From: Barnesiella viscericola DSM 18177 | GTDB lineage: Bacteria; Bacteroidota; Bacteroidia; Bacteroidales; Barnesiellaceae | NCBI RefSeq assembly: GCF_000512915.1 | Contig: NZ_CP007034.1 | Coordinates: 2,604,501-2,668,500, forward strand | Direction: 5' to 3' | DNA: 64,000 bases | Shown here: positions 45,510-54,746 of the stretch, one piece after another | Layout: the number at the start of each line of letters is the position of its first letter | Numbering within the stretch: the first letter of the stretch is position 1 | Program-made: the position numbers and the translations under genes | Notes under the pieces: generated by a model | Seen by the model: the letters and a program-made list of their open reading frames with translations, nothing else | Databases searched by the model: none | Told to the model about the DNA's origin: nothing

Positions 45510-46802
45510 ATGGCAGTAAAAGTATATACCAATCCGCGGCGCGAAGCGTGGAGCGAAATCTTGTCCCGACCGCGGGTCGATTTGAGTGCCTTGTCGCGCT
45601 CGGTAACCGATATTTTGGAGGCGGTGCGTACAGAGGGCGATGAGGCGTTGAAACGTTATGAACGGCAGTTCGACGGGGTGGAGTTGGACGCTTTGCCGGT
45701 GTCGTCTGCCGAAATCGAGGCAGCAGCTGCTGCTCTCCCCAACGAGTTGAAGAGTGCCATTGCACAGGCCATTGCCAATATCCGCAAGTTTCACGCCTCG
45801 CAGGCTATCGAGAGCCACCGGGTCGAAACCTCGCCCGGAGTGTGGTGCTGGCAGAAGGCTGTGGGCATCGAACGGGTGGGGCTCTATGTGCCGGGGGGCA
45901 CGGCTCCGCTCTTTTCGACGGTGCTGATGCTGGCTGTTCCGGCCCGGCTGGCCGGTTGCCGCGAGGTGGTGATGTGTACCCCGCCCGGGCGCGACGGTAC
46001 GGTAGCTCCGGCCATCTTGTATGCCGCCCGCGAAACGGGGGTGGATCGCATCTTCAAGCTGGGCGGTGTGCAGGCTATCGGAGCCATGGCCTTCGGTACG
46101 GCGAGCGTGCCGGCCGTGGGGAAAATCTTCGGGCCGGGCAACCGCTATGTCATGGCAGCCAAGCAACAGGTGCAGACCCGGGGTGTGGCTATCGACATGC
46201 CGGCGGGGCCGTCGGAGGTGATGATTGTAGCCGACGCCGGTGCCGACCCGCGTTTTCTGGCAGCCGATTTCCTTTCGCAGGCCGAACACGGCCCCGACAG
46301 CCAGTCGATTCTGGTGACGGCCAGCCGGGAACTGGCCGACCGTCTGCCGGCCGAGATTGAACGTCAGGCGACCTGTTTGCCCCGTCGCGAACTGGTGGAA
46401 CAGTCGCTCTCCCACAGCTCGATTGTCTGTCTCGACGACGAAGCCGAGCAGTTGGCTCTGGTCAACGCCTATGCGCCCGAGCACTTGATTGTACACCGGG
46501 CCGATGCCGAGGCGTGGGCCGAAGGGGTGGTCAACGCCGGGTCGGTCTTCCTGGGCTATTATACTCCCGAGAGTGCCGGCGATTATGCCTCGGGTACCAA
46601 CCACACCTTGCCTACGAGCGGATATGCCCGGGCATACAGCGGCGTCAATCTCGACAGCTTTACCCGCAAGATAACCTTTCAACACATCTCGCCCGAGGGG
46701 CTGAAAAACCTCGGGCCTGTCATCGAAACGATGGCTTCCGCCGAACAACTCGATGCTCACCGCCGGGCCGTTGCCGTGCGGTTGCAAAACCTCGACAAGT
46801 AA
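45510..46802 (+). CDS. hisD: Histidinol dehydrogenase
   Basis: Zinc enzyme oxidising L-histidinol to L-histidine in two NAD+-dependent steps. The 430 residues match the family, with GLYVPGGTAPLFSTVLMLAVPA, the cofactor region FGPGNRYVMAAKQQV, MPAGPSEVMIVAD, the zinc-ligand region LSQAEHGPDSQSI, and the C-terminal APEHLIVH and TSGYARAYSGVNLDSF. It begins 1 bp after the hisG stop, so translation is probably coupled. Confidence 0.97.
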   Translation: MAVKVYTNPRREAWSEILSRPRVDLSALSRSVTDILEAVRTEGDEALKRYERQFDGVELDALPVSSAEIEAAAAALPNELKSAIAQAIANIRKFHASQAIESHRVETSPGVWCWQKAVGIERVGLYVPGGTAPLFSTVLMLAVPARLAGCREVVMCTPPGRDGTVAPAILYAARETGVDRIFKLGGVQAIGAMAFGTASVPAVGKIFGPGNRYVMAAKQQVQTRGVAIDMPAGPSEVMIVADAGADPRFLAADFLSQAEHGPDSQSILVTASRELADRLPAEIERQATCLPRRELVEQSLSHSSIVCLDDEAEQLALVNAYAPEHLIVHRADAEAWAEGVVNAGSVFLGYYTPESAGDYASGTNHTLPTSGYARAYSGVNLDSFTRKITFQHISPEGLKNLGPVIETMASAEQLDAHRRAVAVRLQNLDK

Positions 46803-46814
46803 AAGGAGACAACG

Positions 46815-47873
46815 ATGAAGACACAGGAACAGATAGAACAGTGGGTACGCCCCAATATCCGGCGGCTGAAACCCTACTCCTCGGCCCGGAACGAGTTTTC
46901 GGGAGAGGCCTCGGTGTGGCTCGATGCCAACGAGAGTCCGTTTAACGAACCTTATAACCGTTACCCCGACCCTTTACAGTGGGCGGTGAAGCACCGGTTG
47001 GCCAAACAGCGGGGAGTGTGTCCCGACCAGATTTTCCTCGGGGTGGGCAGCGACGAGGCCATCGACCTGCTCTACCGCATCTTCTGCGAGCCCGGCAAGA
47101 GCAATGCCATCGCCTTTACCCCCACTTACGGCATGTATCGCGTGTGTGCCGACATCAACGGGGTGGAGTATCGCGAGGTGCCTTTACAGGCCGATTTCTC
47201 GCTCCCGGTCGAGGCTTTGTTGCGTGTGGCCGACAGGGAGAGCCGTCTGCTCTTTCTCTGCTCGCCCAACAACCCTACCGGCAATGCTTTCCCCGAGGCC
47301 GACATCGAGCGGCTCTTGACCGATTTCGACGGTATCGTGGTCATCGACGAGGCCTATATCGATTTCTCGTCGCACCCCTCCTGGCTTGCCCGGTTGAACG
47401 AGTTCCCCAATCTGGTCGTGCTGCAAACCTTCTCGAAGGCGTGGGGCAGTGCCGGGGTGCGGCTGGGCATGGCTTTTGCCTCGCCGCTTCTCATCGGTTA
47501 TTATAACAAGGTGAAATATCCCTACAACATCAGTGGTCCGGTGCAGCGTTATGCCCTCGACCTGCTCGATCGGGCCGATGAGGTGTGCCGATGGGTGGAA
47601 GAGACGTTGGCCGAGCGCAGTCGCTTTGTCGAGCGGCTCTCCACGCTGCCGCTAGTGCGTCGGGTCTACCCCAGCGAGGCCAACTTCGTGCTGGTGCGTG
47701 TCGAAGATGCCACAGCCCTCTACAATTGGCTGGTCGAGGTTGGTATCGTGGTGCGCAACCGCTCGTCGGTGACCCTGTGCGACGACTGCCTGCGCATTAC
47801 CATCGGGAAGGCCGACGAGATGGATAGTTTGTGGGAGGCGCTGTGCCGCTATAATCAAAACCGGGAAAAATGA
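46815..47873 (+). CDS. hisC: Histidinol-phosphate aminotransferase
   Basis: PLP-dependent class I/II aminotransferase making L-histidinol phosphate. The 352 residues start with the HisC-typical [17 protein letters not shown] and [12 protein letters not shown]-site motifs are [15 protein letters not shown] and the Schiff-base Lys208 in TFSKAWG. The gene is 12 bp after hisD and overlaps hisB by 4 bp. Confidence 0.96.
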   Translation: MKTQEQIEQWVRPNIRRLKPYSSARNEFSGEASVWLDANESPFNEPYNRYPDPLQWAVKHRLAKQRGVCPDQIFLGVGSDEAIDLLYRIFCEPGKSNAIAFTPTYGMYRVCADINGVEYREVPLQADFSLPVEALLRVADRESRLLFLCSPNNPTGNAFPEADIERLLTDFDGIVVIDEAYIDFSSHPSWLARLNEFPNLVVLQTFSKAWGSAGVRLGMAFASPLLIGYYNKVKYPYNISGPVQRYALDLLDRADEVCRWVEETLAERSRFVERLSTLPLVRRVYPSEANFVLVRVEDATALYNWLVEVGIVVRNRSSVTLCDDCLRITIGKADEMDSLWEALCRYNQNREK

Positions 47874-48997
47874 AGAGAGTATTGTTTATCGACCGCGACG
47901 GGACACTGGTAGTGGAGCCTCCCGTCGATTATCAACTCGACTCGTTGGAGAAGTTGGAGTTTCGTCCGCGAGTCTTCCAGAGTCTGGCCTACGTGGCCGC
48001 CCGCCTTGATTTCGAGTGGGTGATGGTGACCAATCAGGACGGCATGGGAACCCCCTCGTTCCCGGCCGAGACCTTTTGGCCGGCCCAGCATAAGATCATA
48101 CAGGCGTTGGCCAACGAGGGGATTCGTTTCGACGAGGTCTGCATCGACACCTCGCTGCCCGAGGAGCAGAGACCTACGCGCAAGCCGGGCACGGCCATGC
48201 TCACCCGCTATATGGCGGGCGACTACGACCTGGATCACTCTTACGTCATCGGCGACCGCCTTACCGATGTGCAGCTGGCGGCCAATCTGGGGTGCCGGGC
48301 CATCTATTTCGCCCCTGCCGCGACCGGCGTGGCCGAGGTCGAGGCGGCCGGACTTGCCTCGGTGTGCGAGGCGGTGACCGATGACTGGTGGCAGGTGGCT
48401 CAGATTCTCTGTGGTGGGACCCGGCGTGTATCGCTCAGCCGCCGCACGGCCGAGACCGATATACAGGTGTCGCTCAATCTCGACGGTACGGGGTGCACCC
48501 AGATTCACACGGGCCTCGGTTTCTTCGACCACATGCTCGACCAGTTGGGTCGTCATTCCGGGGTCGACCTTCGGGTCGATGTCGCAGGCGACTTGCAGGT
48601 CGACGAGCACCACACCATCGAGGATACGGCGCTGGTGTTGGGCGAGGCCTTTGCCCGGGCTCTGGGCGACAAGCGGGGCATTGCCCGCTACGGATTCTCT
48701 CTGCCTATGGACGATGCGCTGTGCCGGGTCGCCCTCGACTTCGGGGGACGTCCGTGGCTGGTGTGGAAAGCCCGATTCCGTCGCGAGAAGATAGGCGACA
48801 TGCCCACCGAGATGTTCCTCCATTTCTTCAAGTCGTTCAGCGATGCGGCCCGCATGAATCTCCACATCGAGGCGGTGGGAGCCAACGAGCACCACAAAAT
48901 CGAAGGCATCTTCAAAGCCTTTGCCCGTGCCTTGAAGATGGCTGTGAAGCGCGATGTGACCGACTCGACGCTGCCCTCGACCAAAGGGTCGCTGTGA
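47870..48997 (+). CDS. hisB: Bifunctional histidinol-phosphatase / imidazoleglycerol-phosphate dehydratase
   Basis: Two-domain enzyme of 375 residues. The N-terminal HAD phosphatase ([13 protein letters not shown] with D8 and D10, then MVTNQDG and KPG) dephosphorylates histidinol phosphate. The C-terminal IGPD domain from about residue 180 has the Mn-binding repeats [17 protein letters not shown] and [11 protein letters not shown], and later [14 protein letters not shown]. It ends the gene run here. hisH, hisA, hisF and hisI are not in the window and must lie elsewhere. Confidence 0.96.
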   Translation: MKRVLFIDRDGTLVVEPPVDYQLDSLEKLEFRPRVFQSLAYVAARLDFEWVMVTNQDGMGTPSFPAETFWPAQHKIIQALANEGIRFDEVCIDTSLPEEQRPTRKPGTAMLTRYMAGDYDLDHSYVIGDRLTDVQLAANLGCRAIYFAPAATGVAEVEAAGLASVCEAVTDDWWQVAQILCGGTRRVSLSRRTAETDIQVSLNLDGTGCTQIHTGLGFFDHMLDQLGRHSGVDLRVDVAGDLQVDEHHTIEDTALVLGEAFARALGDKRGIARYGFSLPMDDALCRVALDFGGRPWLVWKARFRREKIGDMPTEMFLHFFKSFSDAARMNLHIEAVGANEHHKIEGIFKAFARALKMAVKRDVTDSTLPSTKGSL

Positions 48998-49070
48998 GGC
49001 CGGTCGGTACGGCTCTTACTCCCGATGGGTACCGGACGGAAAAATATCGCGGTAAATTTGCAGGATTGAT

Positions 49071-49100
49071 TTTGGCAATGCCGTTTATTTGTTACTTTTG
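49071..49100 (+). promoter_or_regulatory. Promoter of the SPOR lipoprotein gene
   Basis: TTTG (49071-49074) and TACTTTTG (49093-49100) with an 18-bp spacer; predicted start near 49107, giving a leader of about 60 nt. Confidence 0.6.
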
Positions 49101-49167
49101 CACTATCTTCGCGAAGCGGAGTAAAAATCGAAAAAATAGAACGAATATCTAAACAACTATAAGTCCT

Positions 49168-49647
49168 ATGAAAAAAAATTGGATTTGGGCCTTGGCCCTT
49201 TTGTTGATTGGCGGTATGGCTTCGTGTAAGTCGAGCCAAAGCGCCTATAAGGCTGCCTATGAAAAGGCACAGGAGAAGAAGATAGAAGAGCCTGCTCCTG
49301 CACCCGTTGCCGAGCAACAGGTAGTAACCACCCCCTCGACCACGACGACGTCGAGTACCTCGGTAAGAGAGCGTAGCGAACGCATCAATGCTGTCGATGG
49401 TAACGACGCCTTGCTCAAAGAGTATAACGTAATCGTGGGTAGTTTCCGTCAACGTCTCAATGCACAGAGCCTCTGCGAACGTCTGCGCAACGACGGTTAT
49501 CCCGCCGTGTTGGCTCAGAATGCCGAGGGTTGGTATCGTGTCGTAGCCTGCTCGTTCGACAACCGTCCCGCTGCCGTACAGGCTCGCGAAGCCCTGCAAG
49601 CCCGTTACCCGCAATTTACCGATGCGTGGTTCCTGATCAACAAGTAA
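49168..49647 (+). CDS. SPOR-domain lipoprotein
   Basis: 159-residue exported protein. The signal MKKNWIWALALLLIGGMASC ends at a probable lipidated Cys20. A Lys/Glu- and Pro/Ser/Thr-rich linker spans about residues 28-72. A SPOR peptidoglycan-binding domain follows (YNVIVGSFRQRLNAQSLCERL...GWYRVVACSFDNRPAAVQAREAL). SPOR domains bind glycan strands stripped of stem peptides, often at division sites. It is transcribed alone and closed by the hairpin at 49671-49704. Confidence 0.9.
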   Translation: MKKNWIWALALLLIGGMASCKSSQSAYKAAYEKAQEKKIEEPAPAPVAEQQVVTTPSTTTTSSTSVRERSERINAVDGNDALLKEYNVIVGSFRQRLNAQSLCERLRNDGYPAVLAQNAEGWYRVVACSFDNRPAAVQAREALQARYPQFTDAWFLINK

Positions 49648-49670
49648 AAACGTATTTCCTTGATTCTATA

Positions 49671-49710
49671 CGAGGGGTGTTGCCCGCAGGGGCGATGCCC
49701 CTCGTTTCTG
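49671..49710 (+). terminator. Terminator of the SPOR lipoprotein gene
   Basis: CGAGGGG (49671-49677) with CCCCTCG (49698-49704), and the stem continues inward through TTGCCC/GGGGCGA. It is followed by TTTCTGTTG. Confidence 0.7.
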
Positions 49711-49719
49711 TTGTAGCAT

Positions 49720-49747
49720 GTCACCCCACACAACGATGCAGGGTCCA
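49720..49747 (-). repeat. Degenerate dispersed palindrome, CCCCGC class
   Basis: TGTCACCCCACAC...GCAGGGTCCAG keeps the GTCACCCC and GGGTCCAG ends of the family in reverse orientation, but the inner stem is damaged. Confidence 0.5.
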
Positions 49748-49793
49748 GTGAGGGACGTTGTAAACTGTTGCGGATACTCCTGCCCGGGTATTC

Positions 49794-49823
49794 CTGGATA
49801 CCGCGTTGAGGCGCGGTATGACG
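49794..49823 (+). repeat. Dispersed palindrome, TACCGC class
   Basis: CTGGATACCGCGTT...CGCGGTATGACG. The stem ATACCGCG/CGCGGTAT is perfect. A partial 3' arm, GTGCGGAATGACGTG, follows at 49829-49843. Confidence 0.75.
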
Positions 49824-49845
49824 TGAGCGTGCGGAATGACGTGTG

Positions 49846-50274
49846 TTACCGAAATACCAGATATTTGCGGGCAAAGAAGTTCCACAGGTAGACGATGGCC
49901 GCGGCTACTATCTTGGAGAACATGTAGTGGGTGCCGATGCAGTCGGTAAAGAGCCAGATGAGAGCGTCGTTGAGCAGGAGTCCCACCACGCCGATGGAGG
50001 CAAAGAAGAGGAACTCGACCAGTCGGTTCTTGAATTTCGAGTTGCTGAATACCCAGATGCAACTGATAACGTAGTTGACGAGCAGCCCCGAGATGAACGA
50101 GAGGGTGGCCGAGAGCAGGTAGTGCAACCCGGCATACTCGGTGAGAATATAGAGCAGCCCGAAATCGACGACGAAGGCAAAGCCGCCCACGAAGAAATAG
50201 CGTACGAACTGCACGAGCAGTCGGTCGGTGGTGCCATAGAACAGGCGTTTGAAGAGGTGCCCCGGTTTCATCAT
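49846..50274 (-). CDS. GtrA-like membrane protein (putative lipid-linked sugar flippase)
   Basis: 142-residue GtrA/DPMS-type protein with four membrane helices ([91 protein letters not shown]). The family is associated with moving polyprenyl-phosphate-linked sugars across the inner membrane. Start 50274 (MMKPGH) is used; the frame is open farther upstream, but that part overlaps the next gene. It overlaps the FAD enzyme gene by 4 bp and is the last gene of a three-gene unit. Confidence 0.88.
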   Translation of the reverse strand: MMKPGHLFKRLFYGTTDRLLVQFVRYFFVGGFAFVVDFGLLYILTEYAGLHYLLSATLSFISGLLVNYVISCIWVFSNSKFKNRLVEFLFFASIGVVGLLLNDALIWLFTDCIGTHYMFSKIVAAAIVYLWNFFARKYLVFR

Positions 50275-51851
50275 TTGCTTTCGTGGTATTCTTCTTCGGT
50301 ATTGACCGACCACACGGCGCTCTTGTCGGTGTTGCCGGCGGCAATGTGGTCGACGGCTACCATGGCGGTCATCATCGAGTGGTCCATGTTGTTGTAGCGG
50401 TGCTGCCCGTTGCGGCCGATGCACCACAGGTTTTCGATGCCGTTGAGGAACTCCTTCACCCGGTCGAGCTCATAGTAGCTGCCGAAGTAGGAGGGGTAGG
50501 CCTTCTTGACCTTGATGCGTACCGAGTCGAGTACATCGGCGGGGTCGATGATACCGATTTTGGCCAACTCGCCCACCGCCATGTCGATGAACGCCCGGTC
50601 GTCCATCTGCCAAAAGGCGTCACCCTCGGTGCAGAAGTATTCGAGTCCTATCCACACGGTATTCTCGTAGTTCTTGACCAGATAGGGCGACCAGTTGTTG
50701 AAGACTTGCAGGCGGCCGATGCGCACGTCGCGCTCCTGAATGTAGATCCAGGTGTCGGGTATGCGGTTGGCAAAGGTCTTGATGCGGGTCTGATTGTCGA
50801 TGGTGAGGCGTTTCATGAGCAACCCCACGGTGATGAAGTCGCGGTAGGGCAGGTCGCCGGCAATGCGTTTTACCTCGTCGGGTACCTCGATGCCCCGAAT
50901 CGATTGCACGAGGTCTTTGAGAGGAAGTGACGAGAGCAGGTAGTCGCAGGGAACCTCCCGGCGTTCGCCTTGGGCATTCTCGACGGTGACGCTCGTCACG
51001 CGGTTGTTCTCGACGTGAATCTCCTTCACGGGTGTTTCGGTAATCACCTCGCCGCCCCGTTGGCGTACCTCGTCGGCCACGGTCTCCCACAGTTGCCCGG
51101 GCCCCAGTTTGGGATAGACAAATTGTTCGATAAGCGAGGTTTCCACCTCTTTTATATTCTCCTTTTTGGAGAAACTCTTTTTGAGCATGTCTTTGAGAAT
51201 GGCAAAGATCGACAGCCCCTTCACCCGTTGGGCACCCCAGTCGGCCCCCAGTTTCGAGGGGTGTACGCCCCACACCTTCTCGGTATAGTCCTCGAAAAAC
51301 ATGCGGTAGAGCGGTTTCCCGAAGCGGTTGATGTAGAAATTTTCGAGCGAGGTTTCGGGCTTCTTGAAGAAGACCGACCACAGGTATCCGCACCCGGCCT
51401 CGATGGTGCGCACCAGCCCCATGTTGGCGAAGGTCTGCCATTTGAGCGAGATGGGATAGTCGAAAAACTTGTGCAGGTAGAAGATGCGCGATATGCGGTT
51501 GCGCACCAGCATCACGCGGTCGCACTGTTCGGGGTCGGGGCCGTTGGCAGCAAAAGTCTTGTCGGTCGTGTGTAGCAGCTTGTCGTCGAGCGAGGGAGCC
51601 CCTTGCAGCGGCATGATCTCGTCCCACCAGTCGGTCACCCGCTGACTCTTGGAGAAGAAGCGGTGCCCCCCGATGTCCATGCGGTTCCCGTGGTAGCGCA
51701 CGGTGCGCGAGATGCCTCCGATTTCGCCCGATTCCTCAAAAACGACAGGGTGAATGTCGGTATGTTTGAGCAGTTCATACGCGCCGGTAAGTCCCGCAGG
51801 GCCGGCTCCGGCGATAACCGCCTGTTTCTGTTTCTTGTCGGTAGCGCTCAT
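50271..51851 (-). CDS. FAD-dependent amine-oxidase/UDP-galactopyranose-mutase-like oxidoreductase
   Basis: 526-residue flavoprotein. The N-terminal Rossmann motif [18 protein letters not shown] (G15, G17, G20) with [18 protein letters not shown] binds FAD, and [18 protein letters not shown] is the second conserved block. The overall pattern matches NAD(P)-binding FAD proteins that resemble protoporphyrinogen oxidase and UDP-galactopyranose mutase. No export signal is seen. Being between a GtrA flippase and a GT-C-like membrane protein, it may modify a nucleotide- or lipid-linked sugar; the exact reaction is not known. It lies 3 bp from the upstream gene. Confidence 0.82.
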   Translation of the reverse strand: MSATDKKQKQAVIAGAGPAGLTGAYELLKHTDIHPVVFEESGEIGGISRTVRYHGNRMDIGGHRFFSKSQRVTDWWDEIMPLQGAPSLDDKLLHTTDKTFAANGPDPEQCDRVMLVRNRISRIFYLHKFFDYPISLKWQTFANMGLVRTIEAGCGYLWSVFFKKPETSLENFYINRFGKPLYRMFFEDYTEKVWGVHPSKLGADWGAQRVKGLSIFAILKDMLKKSFSKKENIKEVETSLIEQFVYPKLGPGQLWETVADEVRQRGGEVITETPVKEIHVENNRVTSVTVENAQGERREVPCDYLLSSLPLKDLVQSIRGIEVPDEVKRIAGDLPYRDFITVGLLMKRLTIDNQTRIKTFANRIPDTWIYIQERDVRIGRLQVFNNWSPYLVKNYENTVWIGLEYFCTEGDAFWQMDDRAFIDMAVGELAKIGIIDPADVLDSVRIKVKKAYPSYFGSYYELDRVKEFLNGIENLWCIGRNGQHRYNNMDHSMMTAMVAVDHIAAGNTDKSAVWSVNTEEEYHESK

Positions 51852-51854
51852 GAG

Positions 51855-53414
51855 TTAGGGGTTGGTTTGTGACAGTTTTTTACGGGCAGCCTCTCGGTCG
51901 AATTTCAACAGATAGGTGTCGGGGTTGGGTATATAGGAGGCGACGAAGAAGAGGTCGTCGTTCTTCTGTATGGCCGGGTAGAGGTAGCGGACGGTCGAAC
52001 TGTATCCAAGCTGGTCGAGAATGACATACTCCACGCCATCGTCGAGCATTTTCTGGATCACGGCCCGGTCGTCCAGCGAGAAGGCATAGCCGGTGACCCG
52101 TGTCCCCGAGAACATGTAGAGCAGTTCGCCTTTACGCGAAGCAACCACCGTTTCGGGCGATACATGTTGTTTCAATACGGCTCCTATCTGGAAGAAGTTT
52201 TGATAGGCCGGCGGGAAGGGCATCTTGTTCATGGTGTGCAACGCTTTGATGTTGCTCACGCTGGTGAGCAGCAACAGGGCCAGAATCCATGGCGAGAATT
52301 TCTGTTTCATATTCAGCCGGCGCATGGCCCACACCACGACCTCGTAGAGCCCCACAAGCAGACCCATGTTCAGGAAGGGAATGAGTGCCGTGATATATCG
52401 GTTCTCGCTGGGGGTGCTGAAGATGGAGATAAGTCCGAAGGTAAAGACGGTGTAGCCGATGAGTACCCAGCGGTATTTACCGAATGCCCAGAATCCTCGA
52501 ATGATAAGGGCTACCAGTATGAGGGCTGCCAGCCACAATCCGAATCCGGCCGGCACCTCGGGGGCATAGTTGACTTGGAAATAGGGAATCACCGAGTTGG
52601 GCAACGCCTTGGATACCAACATGCCCAGCGTGTCGAAAAAGCGTTCGATGATGCCACTCAGGTCGAGCGAGCCATCTTCGGGGCGCCACGGATTCACCTG
52701 CGCTATCGACTCGAAATATCGGCTCTGTTCCATGCCCAGCGCCTTGTTGCGCCAAATCCACGGCAGGCACCCTACGATGAATCCCGCTACCGTAGCGAGT
52801 GCCTCTTTCCACTTTTTGGCACAGAGGAAGAAGAGTACCACCGCGGCAAACAGGGCAACGCCTTGGGTGCGTATGTGGTAGCAGAGCACAACCATCACCA
52901 GCATGGCATAGAAGGCCCAGTCCTTGTAGAAGGGCTTCTCCTTCTTCATCTGCGTGAGCAGGAAGATGGCCGCTGCCGAGACAAAGAAGCATGACATCTC
53001 GCTCATCATCATCGTAGAGAAGTGTAGCACCCGGTCGCTCAGTATGGCAGCACAGGCTCCCACCAGCGCCAGCGAGTCGGGCATCTTGCGTCTGATCATG
53101 AAGAAGAACAGCAGCAGTGCTCCCCCCAGCAGGAAGAGCCCGTTAAGCACCTTTTGCGCCACAACGCTGTCGGTGAAGAATCGTAGCGGGGTCATCAGCA
53201 ACGGATAACCCGGCGGAAAAGCGTTGGTCGGGTGGGTCGTCGGGGCTGAGATGTCGGCATATCCCTGTCCCGAAGCCAGGGCCGAGGCAAAGGTGTAGTA
53301 GCGGCAGTTGTCGCCGTTGATGTCTATCTTCGCATTGAAAATATAGAAGTAGGCACAAGCCCATACCAAGGCCAGCACTCCTATGTAGATGGCGCGATTT
53401 TTAGGCATTTTCAT
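51855..53414 (-). CDS. GT-C-type polytopic membrane glycosyltransferase (GT39-like)
   Basis: 519-residue inner-membrane protein with about ten to twelve helices, and the acidic first periplasmic loop (NAKIDINGDNCRYY) typical of GT-C enzymes that use polyprenyl-phosphate sugars. The motif THPTNAFPPGYPLLMTP follows in the same loop. A soluble C-terminal portion of about 110 residues starts near LLLLTSVSNIKALH. It opens the unit that continues with the FAD enzyme and GtrA. A TATTTTTG element at 53440-53447 (minus) may be its -7. Acceptor and sugar unknown. Confidence 0.78.
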   Translation of the reverse strand: MKMPKNRAIYIGVLALVWACAYFYIFNAKIDINGDNCRYYTFASALASGQGYADISAPTTHPTNAFPPGYPLLMTPLRFFTDSVVAQKVLNGLFLLGGALLLFFFMIRRKMPDSLALVGACAAILSDRVLHFSTMMMSEMSCFFVSAAAIFLLTQMKKEKPFYKDWAFYAMLVMVVLCYHIRTQGVALFAAVVLFFLCAKKWKEALATVAGFIVGCLPWIWRNKALGMEQSRYFESIAQVNPWRPEDGSLDLSGIIERFFDTLGMLVSKALPNSVIPYFQVNYAPEVPAGFGLWLAALILVALIIRGFWAFGKYRWVLIGYTVFTFGLISIFSTPSENRYITALIPFLNMGLLVGLYEVVVWAMRRLNMKQKFSPWILALLLLTSVSNIKALHTMNKMPFPPAYQNFFQIGAVLKQHVSPETVVASRKGELLYMFSGTRVTGYAFSLDDRAVIQKMLDDGVEYVILDQLGYSSTVRYLYPAIQKNDDLFFVASYIPNPDTYLLKFDREAARKKLSQTNP

Positions 53415-53556
53415 AGTTGATGCAAATAGATATTAAAAACAAAAATAATCTATTTTTCTTAGTGTATGAAATTTTTGTCGGGAATTGTGGTTGTGTTGAA
53501 TGTAATGGGTTGATTAATAGTATTAATCTATACTTTCTCGCCGTAGATAATGAGGT

Positions 53557-53580
53557 GTCGCTCCGCACTCGATGCGGAGG
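53557..53580 (-). repeat. Dispersed palindrome, short variant
   Basis: TGTCGCTCCGCACTCGATGCGGAGG: CTCCGCA/TGCGGAG stem, reverse orientation, with a degenerate left end. Confidence 0.55.
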
Positions 53581-53623
53581 CCGGTCTCGAATAGCAAAGG
53601 GCAAGTGCCGCAGGTGTTCTTTT

Positions 53624-53653
53624 CTGGATTCCGCATCACGTGCGGAATGACAG
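53624..53653 (+). repeat. Dispersed palindrome, TTCCGC class
   Basis: CTGGATTCCGCATCAC...GCGGAATGACAG. The stem ATTCCGCA/TGCGGAAT is perfect. The ends match the copy at 63967-63996. A partial arm, GTGCGGAATGATTC, follows at 53669-53682. Confidence 0.8.
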
Positions 53654-53687
53654 CAGTGCCGCGTCGTGGTGCGGAATGATTCGGTGT

Positions 53688-53713
53688 GTCACCCCGCACT
53701 CGATGCGGGGTCC
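53688..53713 (-). repeat. Dispersed palindrome, CCCCGC class
   Basis: GTCACCCCGCACTCG...GCGGGGTCC in reverse orientation; the stem ACCCCGCA/TGCGGGGT is perfect. Confidence 0.8.
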
Positions 53714-53764
53714 AAAAGAGGAGGGAGAATGTTTGCGTAAAGATTCCGGGGGAATAGAAATAGA

Positions 53765-53790
53765 AAAGGGTCGCTGTTTGCGACCCTTTC
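53765..53790 (-). terminator. Terminator of initiator tRNA
   Basis: AAAGGGTCGC (53765-53774) pairs with GCGACCCTTT (53780-53789) across a 5-nt loop; on the minus strand it ends in TTTTCT. Confidence 0.8.
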
Positions 53791-53793
53791 TCT

Positions 53794-53868
<75 letters not shown>

Positions 53869-53881
53869 GTGTTTGTGAGTG

Positions 53882-53911
53882 CAAAGGTACGGAGAATAAT
53901 TGAAAATGCAA
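53882..53911 (-). promoter_or_regulatory. Promoter of initiator tRNA
   Basis: On the minus strand, TTG (53911-53909) and TACCTTTG (53889-53882) with a 19-bp spacer, 13 bp before the tRNA. Confidence 0.65.
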
Positions 53912-54033
53912 GTATTTGAAGAACTTTTTTTGGTTTGTTTCTTGGTTTAATAAGTAATAGACTGATAATCAGTGTAATTTAGCAATGTTAAAGTTTCTGT
54001 TAAGAGAGCAAGTGAGAAAAACGAAGTGTTTGC

Positions 54034-54066
54034 TTTGGTTTTTAATGATAAAAATATGTAATTTCG
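54034..54066 (+). promoter_or_regulatory. Promoter of the TetR regulator gene
   Basis: TTTG (54034-54037) and TAATTTCG (54059-54066) with a 21-bp spacer; the -7 has one mismatch in TTTG. Confidence 0.5.
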
Positions 54067-54109
54067 CACAAGTTTTGCACCGATGTGCAGGTAAAGAAAG
54101 AGACAGGTT

Positions 54110-54688
54110 ATGGTTCGTACACGAGAATTGCTTATCGATGTGGCTCGCCAGTTGTTTGCCCGCAAAGGGGTGGCGGCTACGACGATGAACGATATTGCCG
54201 AGGCTTCGGGGAAAGGTCGTCGTACGATCTACACCTATTTCAAAAACAAGAACGAAATCTATTGGGCCGTGGTCGAGGCCGAGTCGGAACACTTGTATGC
54301 CCGTCTCGAAGGACTGGCCAACCGCGATTTGCCTCCCGAGGAGAAGTTGCTCAACTACATCAACACCCGGTTGGAGGCGGTCAAGGAGGCGGTGGTGCGC
54401 AACGGCACGCTGCGGGCCGAGTTCTTTCGCGACATCTTGAAGGTGGAGAAGGCCCGGCGGAGCATCGACGTGAGGGAGGAGGCTCTCTTGCGGAGTATCC
54501 TTACCGAAGGGGTGGAGCAGGGGGTGTTTCATATCCCCAACGTGACGGCTACGGCTTCGGTGTTGCACTATGCCTTGCGGGGGCTCGATGTGCCCTATAT
54601 CCGCGACAACTTTGCCGAGTGGGGCATCGACCGGTCGAGGTTGAAGGATTACATACTGGATTTCATCTTGTATGGCATAAAACGATAA
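54110..54688 (+). CDS. TetR/AcrR-family transcriptional regulator
   Basis: 192-residue one-component regulator. The N-terminal helix-turn-helix is clear (LLIDVARQLFARKGVAATTMNDIAEASGKGRRTIYTYFKNKNEIYWAVV, residues 7-55), and the remaining helical domain is the ligand-binding and dimerisation part. It lies 58 bp upstream of fabG on the same strand. In fatty-acid metabolism such regulators often sense acyl-CoA, but here both ligand and targets are inferred from position only. Confidence 0.92.
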   Translation: MVRTRELLIDVARQLFARKGVAATTMNDIAEASGKGRRTIYTYFKNKNEIYWAVVEAESEHLYARLEGLANRDLPPEEKLLNYINTRLEAVKEAVVRNGTLRAEFFRDILKVEKARRSIDVREEALLRSILTEGVEQGVFHIPNVTATASVLHYALRGLDVPYIRDNFAEWGIDRSRLKDYILDFILYGIKR

Positions 54689-54746
54689 GATTATTAACCG
54701 GGGGCGGTGAGGCGACTCGTTGCCCTGCATAATAAACAAGAAAATT

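Larger units (their letters stand above)
53415..53793. other. Gene-free region with a cluster of palindromic repeats
   Basis: 379 bp containing an AT-rich start region for the leftward GT-C unit, then three to four dispersed palindromes (53557-53713) and the tRNA terminator (53765-53790). No open frame here looks coding. Confidence 0.6.

Noticed and set aside
53557-53713. Regularly repeated palindromes resembling a CRISPR array
   Set aside because: The repeats differ in sequence class, length and orientation, the spacers are irregular, and no cas genes are nearby.
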